Source: Anaerolineaceae bacterium UBA4890 (GTDB taxonomy: Bacteria > Chloroflexota > Anaerolineae > Anaerolineales > Anaerolineaceae). Taken from it: 55,811 nt of DNA. A program made the translations under genes and the position numbers. This document shows, one piece after another, positions 17,257 through 27,235 of this stretch (the first letter of the stretch is position 1; each line of letters starts with the position of its first letter). Under the pieces are notes generated by a model that searched no databases, had not been told where the DNA came from, and saw only the letters and a list, made by a program, of their open reading frames with translations. The stretch spans positions 1 through 55,811 of the forward strand of contig DHCY01000036.1 in the NCBI GenBank assembly GCA_002399085.1. The letters are read 5' to 3'.

Positions 17257-19228
17257 TCAAGGCGACGACCTGAGGACCTGCCCCAATTGCGGTCAGGAAA
17301 ATGCAAGCTTTACCTTGCGCTGTATTCGTTGTGGTCAGGAGCTGGAAGGGCTTTTTGAGCTGGAGGGTTTTGACCCGGCAGCCACCTCCGGCGAAGACCA
17401 GGCGGACGAAACTTTTACGTCGGCTGAGGTTTTAGCATCCCTGGAAGACAACCCCTTGATTGCAGATGACGACCCAGACGAGGGCGAGAGTTCCGATAAG
17501 GTAGAGGAGTCTGACGGGCAACAATGTGAAACTGACCAGGATGAACCGGATTGGTTGGAGCGTATACGGCAACGTGCCAGGGAAGAAGAGGACGCTGCCG
17601 GCGAGCTGGCGAAGGGCGGCATCGCGATGGACGACCAGCGTACAAAAGAAGGGCGAAAACAAGTAGATGAAGCCTTCGACGAGATCATGCGGCGCATTCG
17701 CGAGCAGAATGAACGCGAAAAAGCCAGGCGATCTCGGCGAGTTGAGTCCGACCTGGTTGATGAGAATGGTGACCCTGAATGGTTGCGCAGGATCCGTGAG
17801 CTGCATCCCAAACAGGAAGATAAAGATGAGAGCATTGAGCCCGACCTCTCAAAAACGGATGGGTTTGATGATGAATGGACTGAACAGGAATTGCAGGAGT
17901 TGCTGCAGCGTGAAATGGGCATGCCTGAAGTGCCTGCCGAAGAGCCTGAAGAAGAAGTAACTACTGAGCTAAGCACATCTTCGGCGACTAATAACGAACT
18001 TGAAGAAGAGCAGGAGATCTCTGAAGAGAGATTTCCTTATCAGGATGATGAAGCCGGCAACCCTGTGATTATCCACAACATTCCTGAAGATGAGGAAGAA
18101 CTCTTCTATGCAGAACCGGAAGGTGAGCAGCCTTCAGATCAGATTGAGAACGAGGAGCCAACCGAGTTTCCCGCTCAAGCTGAGGATGAGTTGATAGCCG
18201 AAGAGGTCAGCGGATCAGAAGAAATACAAGGAACCCTTGGTGCAGAAGGAATTGGTAGCGAGGAGGAAGAACACGAAAATCCTCAGGTTGCAGAAAATGA
18301 AACTGAGGAAGAACCCGAGCAGATAGCTCCCGCAGAAAAATCCGTTTCTACCGAAGAGGTGTTGCCAGACTTACTGTTGTTGAAGAATCAGCGTGAGCGC
18401 GCCAAAGTTTTTGCTGAAATTATTGGTCAGGAAGGGCGCCGGACGATCGCCGTCTTGCACGAGAACACCCCCAAAGGGAAACTGGGCAGGCTGGTGCTGG
18501 GACTGCTGCTGGTATTGGCTGTACTCCTGGCTATTTTGCTCGGTCCTCCCGGATCCGCCGAACTGCCAAGCTCCGTGCCGGCAGCAGCTTTCACTACAAA
18601 CCTGGAATCAGTTGAAGCCGACGAGTCAGTTTTGATTGTTCTGGATTATCAGGCAGCCACCCGAAACGACCTCGAACCACTGTTTAAAAAAGTGCTTGAT
18701 TTTCTGAAAGAAAAAGGGATTCAACCGAGAATTGTGACTGCCAACCCGGAGAATTTGTGGCTGGCAGGGGATGTGCTCGATGCCAGTCTCCTGCCGCTCG
18801 AGTATGTTCCTGGTGGCATGCTGGGCTACCTGGCTTTGGGGGTTCGGGTGGCACCCAGTTGGGGTGAGCTGCCCATGGACCAGGCTTTACCTGATGAACC
18901 AGACCTGTTTTCTGGCGTTGACCAGGTTATTTTGGTAAGTGATTCGGCTGAGTTTGTGCGCAGCTGGCTTGAGCAAGTCAGCACCTGGCGCCCATGGATT
19001 GAGACTTCTGCCATAACCACGGCTGTGTCTGCGCCGATGCTGCTGCCTTACCATGATTCCGGTCAACTACAGGGGTTGGTAGCAGGGGTTACGGATGCCG
19101 GAGCTTTTAGCATCAATCAGCGCGCTTTCCAGGTAGGGATGCTGCTGATGATCGTAATTTTGCTTTTGGGAATGATCATGAAAGCCGATGAAGATGCGCA
19201 GAAACGGGCGGAGGAACGCAAGCGATGA
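17249..19228 (+). CDS. Zinc-ribbon, acidic-linker membrane protein, third gene of the operon
   Basis: The 659-residue protein opens with a zinc ribbon (CPNCG...CIRCG, about residues 11-30). A strongly acidic, low-complexity region of about 330 residues follows, containing two similar segments, DWLERIRQRAREEE and EWLRRIRELHPKQE. Next come a membrane helix (LGRLVLGLLLVLAVLLAILLG), a folded domain of about 180 residues with a FLKEKGIQPRIV strand-helix pattern, and a final membrane helix before a charged tail. I know no named family. The GTG start at 17249 has GGAGG 7 bases upstream. The zinc ribbon and acidic region would face the cytoplasm and could bind partner proteins (inference). Confidence 0.8.
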   Translation: MSDQGDDLRTCPNCGQENASFTLRCIRCGQELEGLFELEGFDPAATSGEDQADETFTSAEVLASLEDNPLIADDDPDEGESSDKVEESDGQQCETDQDEPDWLERIRQRAREEEDAAGELAKGGIAMDDQRTKEGRKQVDEAFDEIMRRIREQNEREKARRSRRVESDLVDENGDPEWLRRIRELHPKQEDKDESIEPDLSKTDGFDDEWTEQELQELLQREMGMPEVPAEEPEEEVTTELSTSSATNNELEEEQEISEERFPYQDDEAGNPVIIHNIPEDEEELFYAEPEGEQPSDQIENEEPTEFPAQAEDELIAEEVSGSEEIQGTLGAEGIGSEEEEHENPQVAENETEEEPEQIAPAEKSVSTEEVLPDLLLLKNQRERAKVFAEIIGQEGRRTIAVLHENTPKGKLGRLVLGLLLVLAVLLAILLGPPGSAELPSSVPAAAFTTNLESVEADESVLIVLDYQAATRNDLEPLFKKVLDFLKEKGIQPRIVTANPENLWLAGDVLDASLLPLEYVPGGMLGYLALGVRVAPSWGELPMDQALPDEPDLFSGVDQVILVSDSAEFVRSWLEQVSTWRPWIETSAITTAVSAPMLLPYHDSGQLQGLVAGVTDAGAFSINQRAFQVGMLLMIVILLLGMIMKADEDAQKRAEERKR

Positions 19229-19899
19229 ACAACCTTGATTTGCTTCTTTTGCTTGCCGGTTTGGTTTTGAGCCTGATGGTATTCAGCTACCTGCTTGGCG
19301 ACACCCTGCTTTTTGGGATTGCCATGTACACCCTGGTGGGGGCGACCGCCGGGTTTACAGTCTTGGTGCTGGTGCAGAAAGTGATCATGCCTATGGTTAT
19401 AACTCCCCTGACCACCTTCCCAAAATCCTCGGTCTGGCTGGAGTTGGCGACGCTGTTGGCGGCGCTATTGCCAATTTTCATGATTTTCAAGAAATCATCG
19501 CGTGTGGCTGGCATCTCCCTGGGGTTCCTGGGCGGGGTCGTGACAGCAGCACTGATCGTTGGGGTTAGCCGCGGCACATTGGTGCCGCAACTGCTCAGCA
19601 TTGTGGACGCGTTTGATCCCAGCAGGATGACCACTGCCGGGCTCCCCAACTGGAGCGGGATTTTCGAGGCATTCATGATGCTGGCTGGTGTATTGGCGGT
19701 TCTATTTGCTTTCCATCATCGGAAAACAAAACAGAAGCAAGACTCCCTGGCGCCCTCCTGGCTGGATGGGCTGACTGGATTTGGGCAGATTTTCATTGGA
19801 ATCACCTTTGGCGCGATTTTTGTCGGGCTCTTTAGCACCGGGCTGGTCGCGCTGATCGCTTATGTGCAGTACCTGGTCGATTTTGTCAGGCTTTGGTGA
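19225..19899 (+). CDS. Uncharacterised polytopic membrane protein, fourth gene of the operon
   Basis: This 224-residue protein is almost entirely hydrophobic, with about six predicted helices and a KHHRKTKQ-like basic loop near residue 165 (HHRKTKQKQD). It has no motif that I recognise. Its ATG overlaps the stop of the zinc-ribbon gene as ATGA. With genes one to three it forms a block of four membrane proteins made in fixed ratio, consistent with one membrane complex (inference). Confidence 0.78.
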   Translation: MNNLDLLLLLAGLVLSLMVFSYLLGDTLLFGIAMYTLVGATAGFTVLVLVQKVIMPMVITPLTTFPKSSVWLELATLLAALLPIFMIFKKSSRVAGISLGFLGGVVTAALIVGVSRGTLVPQLLSIVDAFDPSRMTTAGLPNWSGIFEAFMMLAGVLAVLFAFHHRKTKQKQDSLAPSWLDGLTGFGQIFIGITFGAIFVGLFSTGLVALIAYVQYLVDFVRLW

Positions 19900-19908
19900 G
19901 GTTTGGTT

Positions 19909-21618
19909 ATGCTATCAAGTTACCTGAGCATCGACATTTCCGCCCAACATACCCGAGCCTGGTTGTTTGACGATCAATCGGGCAGTTTTCAGCTGGTTGC
20001 ACATTCTGCCAGGCAGACTATCGTAAACCCCGATCACAACTTGAATGCTGCCATTGAAGAGGTTATCGATGAACTCGAAGAGCAGACCGGGACAGTTCTG
20101 TTGTCCAGCTCCAGACGTTTTAATATTGAAACTGAACAGGCTATTCCGGGTCTGCGAGGTGTGAGTCTGACCGCCAATATTGGCAAACCGATCCGGGTGG
20201 TCCTGGTGGGGCTATCCGAGAAGTATTCGATGGAACCATTACGCCGGCTTGCCCGTTTTTACAATACTGAAATCGTGCTGGAAATTAACCTTCAAAACGA
20301 ACCAAATGTTTCAGCGCAGCTCGAGAAACTGACCAACATAGCCTTTGACCTTGTGATTCTGGCTGGGGGTGTGGATGGGGGACCAGAAAATGCTTTGCGG
20401 GCAATGATCAGCAACCTGCGTTTGCTGGTGCAGCTGCGGGGGGCAGCCAACCGCCCGCAGATTGTGTTTGTCGGCAACCAGGCGCTGTCGGATTATGCGC
20501 GAATGGAGATTGAAGCCGGTGATGACCTGCATATTGGTGGGAATATTCAGCCAGAAAGCGGGCGTGAAGACCTTTCTTTTGCCAGTAATGCCATGCGCCA
20601 GGCACTTTGCCGGTTGAGGTTGAAAGAATTCCCCGAATTGCAGCAACTGGTAGAGCAACCAAAGGTCAATTTTCTGCCGGGTGAATTTGCACGGGCAAGG
20701 ATGGACCATTGGCTGGAGCAAACCCAGGCAAATGGGAAGAGTATTTTGCAGGTGCACTTGGAGCCTGATTTCGCACATATTATTGCGCTGATTGATGGTA
20801 AAAGGATGGGGGTTTGGCAAAATTGCCGGGTTGAAGACGAAACTGTCTCAGCGGTCCTCACCCAGTCTGACCAATCCGTTGAGCGTGCGACCGCAGCTGC
20901 CTACCTGGCAAACCGTGAACTGCATCCCGGTTTTGTGCCCATAACCATCGAAGAAACCAGCCTGGATATCGCCTGGATGTGTGTGCGCATTCGCAGACTG
21001 CTTAGCGAGATGAGTGTGCTTTATGATGAGATCCGTTATGATGAACATATCGGATTGATGGGTGATTTTGAACCAATTTTGTTGAGCGGAAGCAATTTCG
21101 ATCGGCTGCCAACTGCCAGGCATGCTTTTATGATCATCCAGGATAGCCTGCTGCCGCATGGAATCACCACTATTGTAAAAGATGATTACCAGGTACTAAC
21201 GCCGTTGGGAGCCCTGGCTGATTTTGACCCTATGCTGGTAACTCAAATTATTGACAGTTACATTTTTAGCGGGATAGCGACCGTTGTCAATGTTGAAAGT
21301 CCTGTTATCCCCGGGCAAAAAGTGCTCGAGCTCGAGGTGGATGAAGGCTATGGCGACGTTCGCGAATACTACCAGGTTTACCAGGCTGAAGTAAAGCGTT
21401 TCGAGACGATGCCTGGCCGCGAACTGCGTGTTTACCTGGCACCGGAACCAGACAGTAATATTGGAATGGGTCTGCGCGGTTTGGGCGGCTGGCTGAGTGC
21501 CAGCGCCAGCGACCTTGGACTGATTATCGACGCCAGGGGCAGACCTCTTTTTTTGCCGGCTGATGAGCGGGCAAGGCAGGAACTGCGCCGGGACTGGCTT
21601 TGGAACTTGGGGGCATGA
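19909..21618 (+). CDS. MutL-like (glutamate mutase-associated) ASKHA-fold protein
   Basis: The 569-residue protein resembles the MutL family found beside B12-dependent glutamate mutase, a branch of the actin/Hsp70 ATPase fold. The phosphate-1-like strand is YLSIDISAQHTRAWLFD. Later motifs are LVILAGGVDGG and PQIVFVGNQA, both typical of MutL. In classical settings MutL is thought to maintain the mutase, but no mutase subunit gene is present here, so another client or role is likely. The ATG at 19909 has GAGGT 6 bases upstream; an in-frame TTG two codons earlier is a poorer choice. It ends in ATGA overlapping the next gene. Confidence 0.75.
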   Translation: MLSSYLSIDISAQHTRAWLFDDQSGSFQLVAHSARQTIVNPDHNLNAAIEEVIDELEEQTGTVLLSSSRRFNIETEQAIPGLRGVSLTANIGKPIRVVLVGLSEKYSMEPLRRLARFYNTEIVLEINLQNEPNVSAQLEKLTNIAFDLVILAGGVDGGPENALRAMISNLRLLVQLRGAANRPQIVFVGNQALSDYARMEIEAGDDLHIGGNIQPESGREDLSFASNAMRQALCRLRLKEFPELQQLVEQPKVNFLPGEFARARMDHWLEQTQANGKSILQVHLEPDFAHIIALIDGKRMGVWQNCRVEDETVSAVLTQSDQSVERATAAAYLANRELHPGFVPITIEETSLDIAWMCVRIRRLLSEMSVLYDEIRYDEHIGLMGDFEPILLSGSNFDRLPTARHAFMIIQDSLLPHGITTIVKDDYQVLTPLGALADFDPMLVTQIIDSYIFSGIATVVNVESPVIPGQKVLELEVDEGYGDVREYYQVYQAEVKRFETMPGRELRVYLAPEPDSNIGMGLRGLGGWLSASASDLGLIIDARGRPLFLPADERARQELRRDWLWNLGA

Positions 21619-22640
21619 TGACGAGTAACGCGATAGTTCAACCGGATGCCATGCTTACCTTCCCTGTGAAACTGCCTGTACCAGGAACAGTAAAAGTGCA
21701 CCTTGGTCAAAGCGTGGAGCATGGGACCGTAATCGCTGAAGCAGTTTTGCCAGCAAGATTCCAGGTTTTCGATGTGCTCAACCAGTTTCGTCTCAAGGAA
21801 TCGAACCTGGAGAGCTGTATCAAGCGGCTGGCAGGTGAGGATGTAAAGCGTGGGGATGTAATTGCTAAAAAACCTGGATTAATCTCCCGAATTTTTAGGG
21901 CTCCAGAAGACGGGAAAGTGGTGTCGGTCAGAGATGGGCGGGTAACCCTGGCAATGGGTGAGAAAACGATCCAGACTCTGACGCCAGTTGGCGGGGTGGT
22001 GAGCGAGCTCATACCTGGTCTGGGCGCGGTGATTGTTGACCGCGGTTTCAGCTTGCGGGGCAATTGGGGAAATGACAAAACGGCTGTTGGCAATCTTGTG
22101 ATTCCTGCGGAGGGTGTGGAAGTCAAGGACGCGATCGTTTTTCTGGATCAGAATGCAGGCTTGGAGGATATCAAGGCTGTCAAGGAAAAAGGCGCGGTGG
22201 GCATTATTGTCACTTCCCTGGACCCTTTCTCGAAGACTGGGTTGGAACAATTTGAACTGCCGGTAATGAGCTTGTTAGGTTTTGGAGAAGCCAGGTTGGA
22301 CACAGTTAGCCAGTCGGCGATTGAGGAGCTACAAGGAAGCCAGGTAACACTTGTGGCACGCAAGGCAGAACCTTATCGCGGTTTGAGACCAGAGCTTTTC
22401 CAACACCGCGAGACAGAAAAAACCGCCGAATTGTTCACGGAAGCTAAACAAACCTTACTCGGGAAAACGGTACGCTTGCTAGGACAACCCTATTTTGGGA
22501 ACGCTGGCGAAGTCGTTGAATTGCCAGACAAGCCAGAACGACTGCCAAACGGTTTAAGAAGTAAGGTTGCGGTGGTTAAGCGTAAAGACGGGACAGTTAT
22601 TCGCGTTCCAGTGCAGAACCTCGAAATTCTGACAGACTGA
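21615..22640 (+). CDS. KOW-domain protein of unknown function, last gene of the six-gene operon
   Basis: The 341-residue soluble protein has an N-terminal half that looks like repeated small beta barrels (KLPVPGTVKVHLGQSVEHG, AKKPGLISRIFRAPEDGKV), similar in style to biotinyl/lipoyl hybrid motifs but without an obvious target lysine. The C-terminus is a KOW domain (GNAGEVVELP...VAVVKRKDGTVIRVPVQNLEIL). KOW domains often bind RNA or protein; here the role is unknown. Its ATG overlaps the MutL-like stop (ATGATG at 21615), and either ATG could be used. It converges on the DUF389-like gene with an 8-base gap. Confidence 0.75.
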   Translation: MMTSNAIVQPDAMLTFPVKLPVPGTVKVHLGQSVEHGTVIAEAVLPARFQVFDVLNQFRLKESNLESCIKRLAGEDVKRGDVIAKKPGLISRIFRAPEDGKVVSVRDGRVTLAMGEKTIQTLTPVGGVVSELIPGLGAVIVDRGFSLRGNWGNDKTAVGNLVIPAEGVEVKDAIVFLDQNAGLEDIKAVKEKGAVGIIVTSLDPFSKTGLEQFELPVMSLLGFGEARLDTVSQSAIEELQGSQVTLVARKAEPYRGLRPELFQHRETEKTAELFTEAKQTLLGKTVRLLGQPYFGNAGEVVELPDKPERLPNGLRSKVAVVKRKDGTVIRVPVQNLEILTD

Positions 22641-22648
22641 CCTAAGGG

Positions 22649-23812
22649 CTACGGGTTGACCGGGCTCAAAAATCGGGCGGCGACCCAACCTTCCTTGCCA
22701 TCAGGCGCGATTACCTTTTCCCATTCCAGGTCCTGTTCGGTAATTTTTTCTCCGAGCAGTGTGACCTGCAAACCGTTGCTGATGTAGGTGATGATGGCTG
22801 CCTGGGTTGAGGGCGATTCGCGAACCACCACGCCACTTTCCGAGACGACCAGGGCAAATTTTGAAACGGGAGCAGGGAAAACCGTTTCAATCGGCGGCTT
22901 GGTAGCAGTTGGTTGAAGTGTCTTGGTCGGCAGGGCAGTCGGGGAGGGACGAATTGTTGTTGGCTCGGCAGGCAGTTCGGTCGGTGCAGCGGCTGACACT
23001 ATGAAGGAGTGTGATTCTGGTTGGAATAGTAAAGACGGGCGGAAGCGCGATTCAAATATCCCCAGGGTTGAGACCAGTAAAATAATCGCGAAAAACAGCC
23101 AGCCTACTGCTCCTTTGGGTGGAAAGCCGAGCACCCAGGTGGTCACCAGTAACGCCAGTAGACTGACGAAAAAGCGGGTCCCGATAAGTACCAATAAATC
23201 GATTGCGCCGGCAGCGTCACCCTGCGCCATGAGCAAACCGGCGATGGTGAGCGGGATGAAGATGAGGTATGCCAACATTGTGGAGGTGACGACGGAGGGT
23301 CCTCCTGGGCGATAAAGAAAGAGATAGACACTCACAACTGAGGCGAGCACCAGCACTCCCCACTCAAGCCAGCCATTCTTGATAGTAAAGAAACTTGTGA
23401 CCTGACTTGGGTCGACCGCTAAAGGGCTGATCAGGTTGATCAGCCAACCACCACCAAAGAACACCGCGATCATCAGCAGGGTGAAAAATAAAGACTTGCC
23501 CAGATAACCTGCCGATGGTTTGATCGCAGAGAGTACCAGCCCCATCATGGGGTTTAGAACAGGGGCGGTCACAGCAGCAACCAGCACCAGGAGCGGCAGA
23601 TCGGCAACGAGACCGACAGACAGGAGTGCCAGGCTGAGAAGGAGCTGCCAAAAGAAATTTAGATTTAGCTTATTGCGCCTGATCAGGTCGTTGATAAAAT
23701 CCTTGATCTGGCGGGGACCGGCTGTTTCCAACACCTTTCGTACTTGTTGAGGATGGTTGCGCAGTGCTCGGTGGAGACCATCTGGATGAGTTTCGGATGT
23801 AGGTATGCTCAT
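22649..23812 (-). CDS. DUF389-like membrane protein with C-terminal bacterial SH3 domain
   Basis: The 387-residue protein starts with a short cytoplasmic helix region. About seven to eight membrane helices follow, including LVLVAAVTAPVLNPMMGLVLS, a segment resembling the DUF389 core. Then comes a Pro/Thr-rich linker (about residues 275-320) and a C-terminal SH3-like domain with VVVRESPSTQAAIITYISNG and WVAARFLS, as in SH3_3 modules that bind cell-wall material. The membrane part is a tentative family match. The SH3 domain should face outside. An ATG seven codons upstream is possible, but AGGGAAAA precedes the one at 23812. Confidence 0.7.
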   Translation of the reverse strand: MSIPTSETHPDGLHRALRNHPQQVRKVLETAGPRQIKDFINDLIRRNKLNLNFFWQLLLSLALLSVGLVADLPLLVLVAAVTAPVLNPMMGLVLSAIKPSAGYLGKSLFFTLLMIAVFFGGGWLINLISPLAVDPSQVTSFFTIKNGWLEWGVLVLASVVSVYLFLYRPGGPSVVTSTMLAYLIFIPLTIAGLLMAQGDAAGAIDLLVLIGTRFFVSLLALLVTTWVLGFPPKGAVGWLFFAIILLVSTLGIFESRFRPSLLFQPESHSFIVSAAAPTELPAEPTTIRPSPTALPTKTLQPTATKPPIETVFPAPVSKFALVVSESGVVVRESPSTQAAIITYISNGLQVTLLGEKITEQDLEWEKVIAPDGKEGWVAARFLSPVNP

Positions 23813-23874
23813 AGTATTTTCCCTGGTATTCAATGTTCTGCCCTATAGTTGCAGGGTTTGTGCCCGATGTTTGC

Positions 23875-24135
23875 AGATAGCTCGAAGCTCATAGCTCATA
23901 GGTGATAGGTAATAGCTGATAGCTGATAGCTGATGGCTCATAGCTGTTTCGTAAGCCCTCTCCCCGGAGAGGGTCCGCGCAGCGGGGGTGAGGGTTGCTT
24001 AGCTGATAGCTCATAGGTGCTTCGTAAGCCCTCTCCCCGGAGAGGGTCCGCGCAGCGGGGGTGAGGGTTGCTTAGCTGATGGCTGATAGGTGATAGGTGA
24101 TAGGTAATAGGTGATAGGTGATAGCTCAAAGAACT
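23875..24135. repeat. GATAGCTGATAGCT microsatellite with a duplicated 73-base unit
   Basis: The region alternates variants of TAGCTGATAGG/TAGCTCATAGG octamer-like repeats with two near-identical copies of a segment starting TTCGTAAGCCCTCTCCCCGG and continuing through GCGCAGCGGGGGTGAGGG. The copies begin at 23948 and 24021, a period of 73 bases. With the following hairpin repeat it fills the gap of about 510 bases between the flanking genes. No gene is seen. Confidence 0.8.
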
Positions 24136-24136
24136 C

Positions 24137-24195
24137 GATTGTGCCGGTCTCTTGCGCAGCACCCCTTTAGTGGGCTGACCGAGCACACGATTTAG
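24137..24195. repeat. Dispersed hairpin repeat, full-length copy
   Basis: GTGCCGGTC (24141-24149) pairs with GACCGAGCAC (24177-24186), apart from one unpaired base. The interior TTGCGCAGCACCCCTTTAGT is shared almost exactly with the copy at 39951-40000. Confidence 0.75.
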
Positions 24196-24323
24196 CCGAA
24201 GGCTTCCCAAACCCAGCATAGTGCAGATTTCCATCATATTCCGTATACAAAACCGGTGCGATCAGAAAATAATCCTGGTGTTACAAGTTTCACGGTACTT
24301 GCGGCTTAAGATAAAATACAGCC

Positions 24324-25391
24324 ATGACAAAAACCAAACCAACCCTCATGCTCATCTTTTTGATTCTGGTTCTGCTGGTCTCCGCCTGTAATCAACAACA
24401 ACCTGCCGCAACTCTGAGCCCTTTGAATACCGAGGCGAGTGCGACTGAAGAAACAGTTGTAGCAGTCGTGACCGAACCAGTAGTACCAACTGAGCCAGCC
24501 AAAGTACTGGTAAGCAGTGACATTGTGTTTTGGGCTGGGGTGGGTTCGGGTCATAACGAAACTTTGGCAGAACGTCTGACGGCGTTTACCCAAAGCAATA
24601 ATCTCACCTTCGAAAAGCATGAGTCTATCACTGCAGAACAGGTCACTCCTTCCGTAAAAATTTTGGTAACGACGGCAGATGCCGCTCAAATCGAATCCAT
24701 GAATCAACAATTACCGGATCTTAAAATCCTGGCAGTGGATGTGAGCGGACTAACCCCTGGCTTGCTCAACGTCCATGCGATCAACAGCGAGGGCGGAACA
24801 GCGGAGCAGCGTGCTTTTTTGGCTGGTTATGCCCTGGCACTGACCACACCTGATTACCGGGTGGGGGTCCTCACGCTTGGCAGCGACGACTTGGGCAACC
24901 GCACCCGCGATTCATTCGTGGTGGGCGTGCGTTATTACTGCGGTCTATGCAAGCCCCAGTACCCGCCGTTTGTCAGCCAACCCTACTACCCTTTCACAGC
25001 TGAGGTTCCGAACCCAGCTGACCCAAACAGCTGGCAGACCGCAGCGGACTCGCTGCTTGGGCTTGGCGTGACGGCAATCTTCGTGCAGCCAGAGATCTCA
25101 TCACCCGATTTGATGACCTACCTGGCGTCCAGAAGTATCACTGTGATTGGCGTGGAAGGGCAGGCAGGGCTGGAGGTGGCTGGCAGGGTTGTGGGTGTTT
25201 TGGGCAGCGATTTGTATACAAGCGTGGAAACTGCCGTAAGCGGCTTGTTGGCAGGGGAAGATATCGGCGCCAGCACTGGCAGCCTGGAATTAAAACAAGT
25301 CAACCCGGAGCTGATGTCTGACGGTAAGCGCATTCTTTTTGAACGAATCCGTGAAGAACTTTTGAACGGGTTAATTAAAGATCGCCCATAG
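24324..25391 (+). CDS. BMP/PnrA-like substrate-binding lipoprotein
   Basis: The product is a 355-residue lipoprotein: a hydrophobic signal of 20 residues, then the lipobox VSAC with the lipidated Cys22, then a Thr/Glu/Pro-rich tether. The folded domain resembles the BMP family of substrate-binding proteins (nucleoside or sugar uptake), with RAFLAGYALALTTPDYRVGVLTLG typical of that fold. However, the usual N-terminal FNQS-type signature is missing and no ABC transporter genes adjoin it, so it may be a receptor or an orphan component. A TAAAAT box (24312-24317) ends six bases before the ATG and there is no ribosome site, suggesting a leaderless message. Confidence 0.75.
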   Translation: MTKTKPTLMLIFLILVLLVSACNQQQPAATLSPLNTEASATEETVVAVVTEPVVPTEPAKVLVSSDIVFWAGVGSGHNETLAERLTAFTQSNNLTFEKHESITAEQVTPSVKILVTTADAAQIESMNQQLPDLKILAVDVSGLTPGLLNVHAINSEGGTAEQRAFLAGYALALTTPDYRVGVLTLGSDDLGNRTRDSFVVGVRYYCGLCKPQYPPFVSQPYYPFTAEVPNPADPNSWQTAADSLLGLGVTAIFVQPEISSPDLMTYLASRSITVIGVEGQAGLEVAGRVVGVLGSDLYTSVETAVSGLLAGEDIGASTGSLELKQVNPELMSDGKRILFERIREELLNGLIKDRP

Positions 25392-25505
25392 GCAACCTGA
25401 AAAACCTGTAAAAAGAGTTGCTGTTTTTTCACCATTTCCCTTGACTAAGAAGGTATAACCTGATAAACTCTCGTCTTGCAATTGGAGGACTGGAAGTATT
25501 CAGCC

Positions 25506-25534
25506 TTGCGCAAGCGTGCAAATTTTGATATACT
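25506..25534 (+). promoter_or_regulatory. Promoter of the tRNA-tuf cluster
   Basis: TTGCGC (25506-25511), 17 bases, then TATACT (25529-25534) with a TGA extension at 25527-25528 and adjacent bases. It lies 44 bases before the first tRNA. Confidence 0.6.
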
Positions 25535-25578
25535 TTTTAGTCTGTGAGTTACATTTAACAACAAAATATTTCCCGGGC

Positions 25579-25650
25579 GCCGGCGTAGCTCAATGGTAGA
25601 GCAACCGCCTTGTAAGTGGTAGGTTATCGGTTCGATTCCGATCGTCGGCT
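25579..25650 (+). tRNA. tRNA-Thr (anticodon TGT)
   Basis: The acceptor stem GCCGGCG pairs with CGTCGGC with one G-T pair. The D arm is GCTC/GAGC. The anticodon stem ACCGC/GTGGT encloses CTTGTAA, giving anticodon TGT. The T arm ATCGG TTCGATT CCGAT is perfect. CCA is not encoded. Confidence 0.96.
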
Positions 25651-25734
25651 CTATTTTACTCATTAGCGATTGTGATCGACCTTGGTGGATTGCAATCTCC
25701 AGCGGGTAAGCAAGCGCCCAAAGGAAAATAAATA

Positions 25735-25817
25735 GGACGGTTACCCAAGTGGACAACGGGGGCTGACTGTAAATCAGCTGGCAGGCGCCTTCGGAGGTTC
25801 GAATCCTTCACCGTCCA
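25735..25817 (+). tRNA. tRNA-Tyr (anticodon GTA)
   Basis: The acceptor stem GGACGGT pairs perfectly with ACCGTCC. The anticodon loop contains CTGTAAA, so the anticodon is GTA. A long variable arm with GCGCCTTC is present, as expected for a class II bacterial tRNA-Tyr. CCA is not encoded. Confidence 0.95.
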
Positions 25818-25851
25818 TTTCACCCTGCATAGGCAGCGTGAAGGTACGGCT

Positions 25852-25924
25852 GCCCTCATAGCTCAGTTGGTAGAGCGCATTCTTGGTAAGAATGAGGTCA
25901 TCGGTTCGATTCCGATTGAGGGCT
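25852..25924 (+). tRNA. tRNA-Thr (anticodon GGT)
   Basis: The acceptor GCCCTCA pairs with TGAGGGC. The anticodon stem CATTC/GAATG encloses TTGGTAA, giving GGT. The T arm is ATCGG TTCGATT CCGAT. It lies 44 bases before tuf; a Thr-Tyr-Thr set ahead of tuf is a conserved bacterial arrangement in several phyla. Confidence 0.96.
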
Positions 25925-25968
25925 TTTGCCGAAAAAGAGAAAAATAGTCATTATATTAAGGAGAAAAA

Positions 25969-27174
<1,206 letters not shown>

Positions 27175-27199
27175 TTGCAAAGTAAATCAGGAAGGAATC

Positions 27200-27224
27200 A
27201 TGGCTGCCTGAATAAGGCAGCCAT
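27200..27224 (+). terminator. Hairpin between tuf and rpmG
   Basis: ATGGCTGCCT (27200-27209) pairs perfectly with AGGCAGCCAT (27215-27224) around GAATA. There is no clear T run, so it may be an mRNA processing or partial termination element instead of a full terminator. Confidence 0.6.
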
Positions 27225-27235
27225 GTTAGACTAAA

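Noticed and set aside
19909..21618. A B12-dependent glutamate mutase system around the MutL-like gene
   Set aside because: No mutase large or small subunit and no methylaspartase gene lies in the window.
24324..25391. A full nucleoside ABC transporter locus
   Set aside because: Only the BMP-like lipoprotein is present. The neighbours are repeats and tRNA genes, with no ATPase or permease.
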